Positions 5,782 through 6,007 of a stretch of DNA of 6,007 nt are shown piece by piece; positions within the stretch are counted from its first letter, which is position 1; each line of letters opens with the position of its first letter. The notes below the pieces were generated by a model. The model was not told the DNA's origin. It ran no database searches and saw only the letters and a list, made by a program, of their open reading frames with translations. Position numbers and translations under genes: made by a program. Source of the DNA: Candidatus Competibacteraceae bacterium (GTDB taxonomy: Bacteria; Pseudomonadota; Gammaproteobacteria; Competibacterales; Competibacteraceae); NCBI GenBank assembly GCA_020444985.1, contig JAGRHK010000119.1:1-6007 (forward strand), read 5' to 3'.

Positions 5782-6007
5782 ATGACGAAAATGAATCGTA
5801 ATGCCGGGTTGCTGGGCCTATTGGGGTTATTACTGCCGCTCGCGCTGCTGGCGGGCAATGTCGATCTGGCCACCGTCCCGAAACGGAATACGGTGCAATT
5901 GACCATCTACAATTCCGAGGACTTGACCCTGGTGCGGGAAAGTCGAGTGGTGACTTTTAAAAAAGGCCTCAACCCGCTGCAATTCTCCTGGGCCAATACC
6001 CTGATCG
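5782..6007 (+). CDS. second DUF4139-type secreted paralogue, 3' end cut by window edge
   Basis: Only the first 75 codons are visible. Residues 1-24 form a signal peptide (MTKMNRN, a very Leu-rich core, ALLAG). The mature start VDLATVPKRNTVQLTIYNSEDLTLVRE-x-RVV-x9-PLQFSWANTLI lines up without gaps with the N-terminal part of the preceding gene (TTLP, ALVEEERIVPLVKG, VDFSWANTRI). It is therefore a tandem paralogue, and the missing part probably carries a DUF4139 domain as well. ATG 5782 is preferred because GGTGAG (5772-5777) lies just upstream; in-frame ATG 5770 and 5791 are alternatives. It starts 5 nt after the preceding stop codon, so the two genes are surely co-transcribed and probably translationally coupled. 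Function unknown. Confidence 0.75.
   Translation, partial: MTKMNRNAGLLGLLGLLLPLALLAGNVDLATVPKRNTVQLTIYNSEDLTLVRESRVVTFKKGLNPLQFSWANTLI

Overview
The window is a GC-rich, densely coding bacterial chromosome segment. Every gene is of an ordinary proteobacterial type. The best taxonomic clue is a Crc/ExoIII-family gene placed head-to-head with pyrE: in Pseudomonas, crc also neighbours pyrE. The PyrE protein is close to the E. coli enzyme along its whole length. Together these suggest a gammaproteobacterium; the genus cannot be named from the sequence alone.

Layout. Two gene sets diverge from a 92-bp intergenic region (2990-3081). Leftward, on the minus strand: an exodeoxyribonuclease III / AP endonuclease (2989-2216), an AmpG-type muropeptide permease overlapping it by 17 nt (2232-931), a small secreted PAN-domain protein with its own good promoter (841-524), and an Smr-domain protein starting 6 nt later and running off the left edge (517-<1). 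Rightward, on the plus strand: orotate phosphoribosyltransferase pyrE (3082-3729), a short-chain dehydrogenase 15 nt downstream (3745-4476), a secreted DUF4139-type protein (4589-5776), and a second DUF4139-type paralogue starting 5 nt later and cut by the right edge (5782->6007).

How the genes relate. The leftward set mixes DNA maintenance (ExoIII, Smr) with cell-wall recycling (AmpG) and an exported disulfide-rich protein. The rightward set starts with pyrimidine synthesis and ends with a tandem pair of exported proteins of unknown function. No mobile element, CRISPR array, tRNA, rRNA or phage gene was seen, and no stretch over 300 bases lacks a gene. The only intergenic regions of note are 2990-3081 (divergent promoters), 842-930 (PAN gene promoter) and 4477-4588 (leader of the DUF4139 gene).

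Most worth a second look: a perfect 11-bp inverted repeat whose 3' arm contains the ribosome binding site of the first DUF4139 gene; the catalytically intact Crc-like nuclease beside pyrE; the tandem DUF4139 paralogues; and the PAN-domain gene coupled to smr. I found no convincing evidence of a new multi-gene defence or mobile system.
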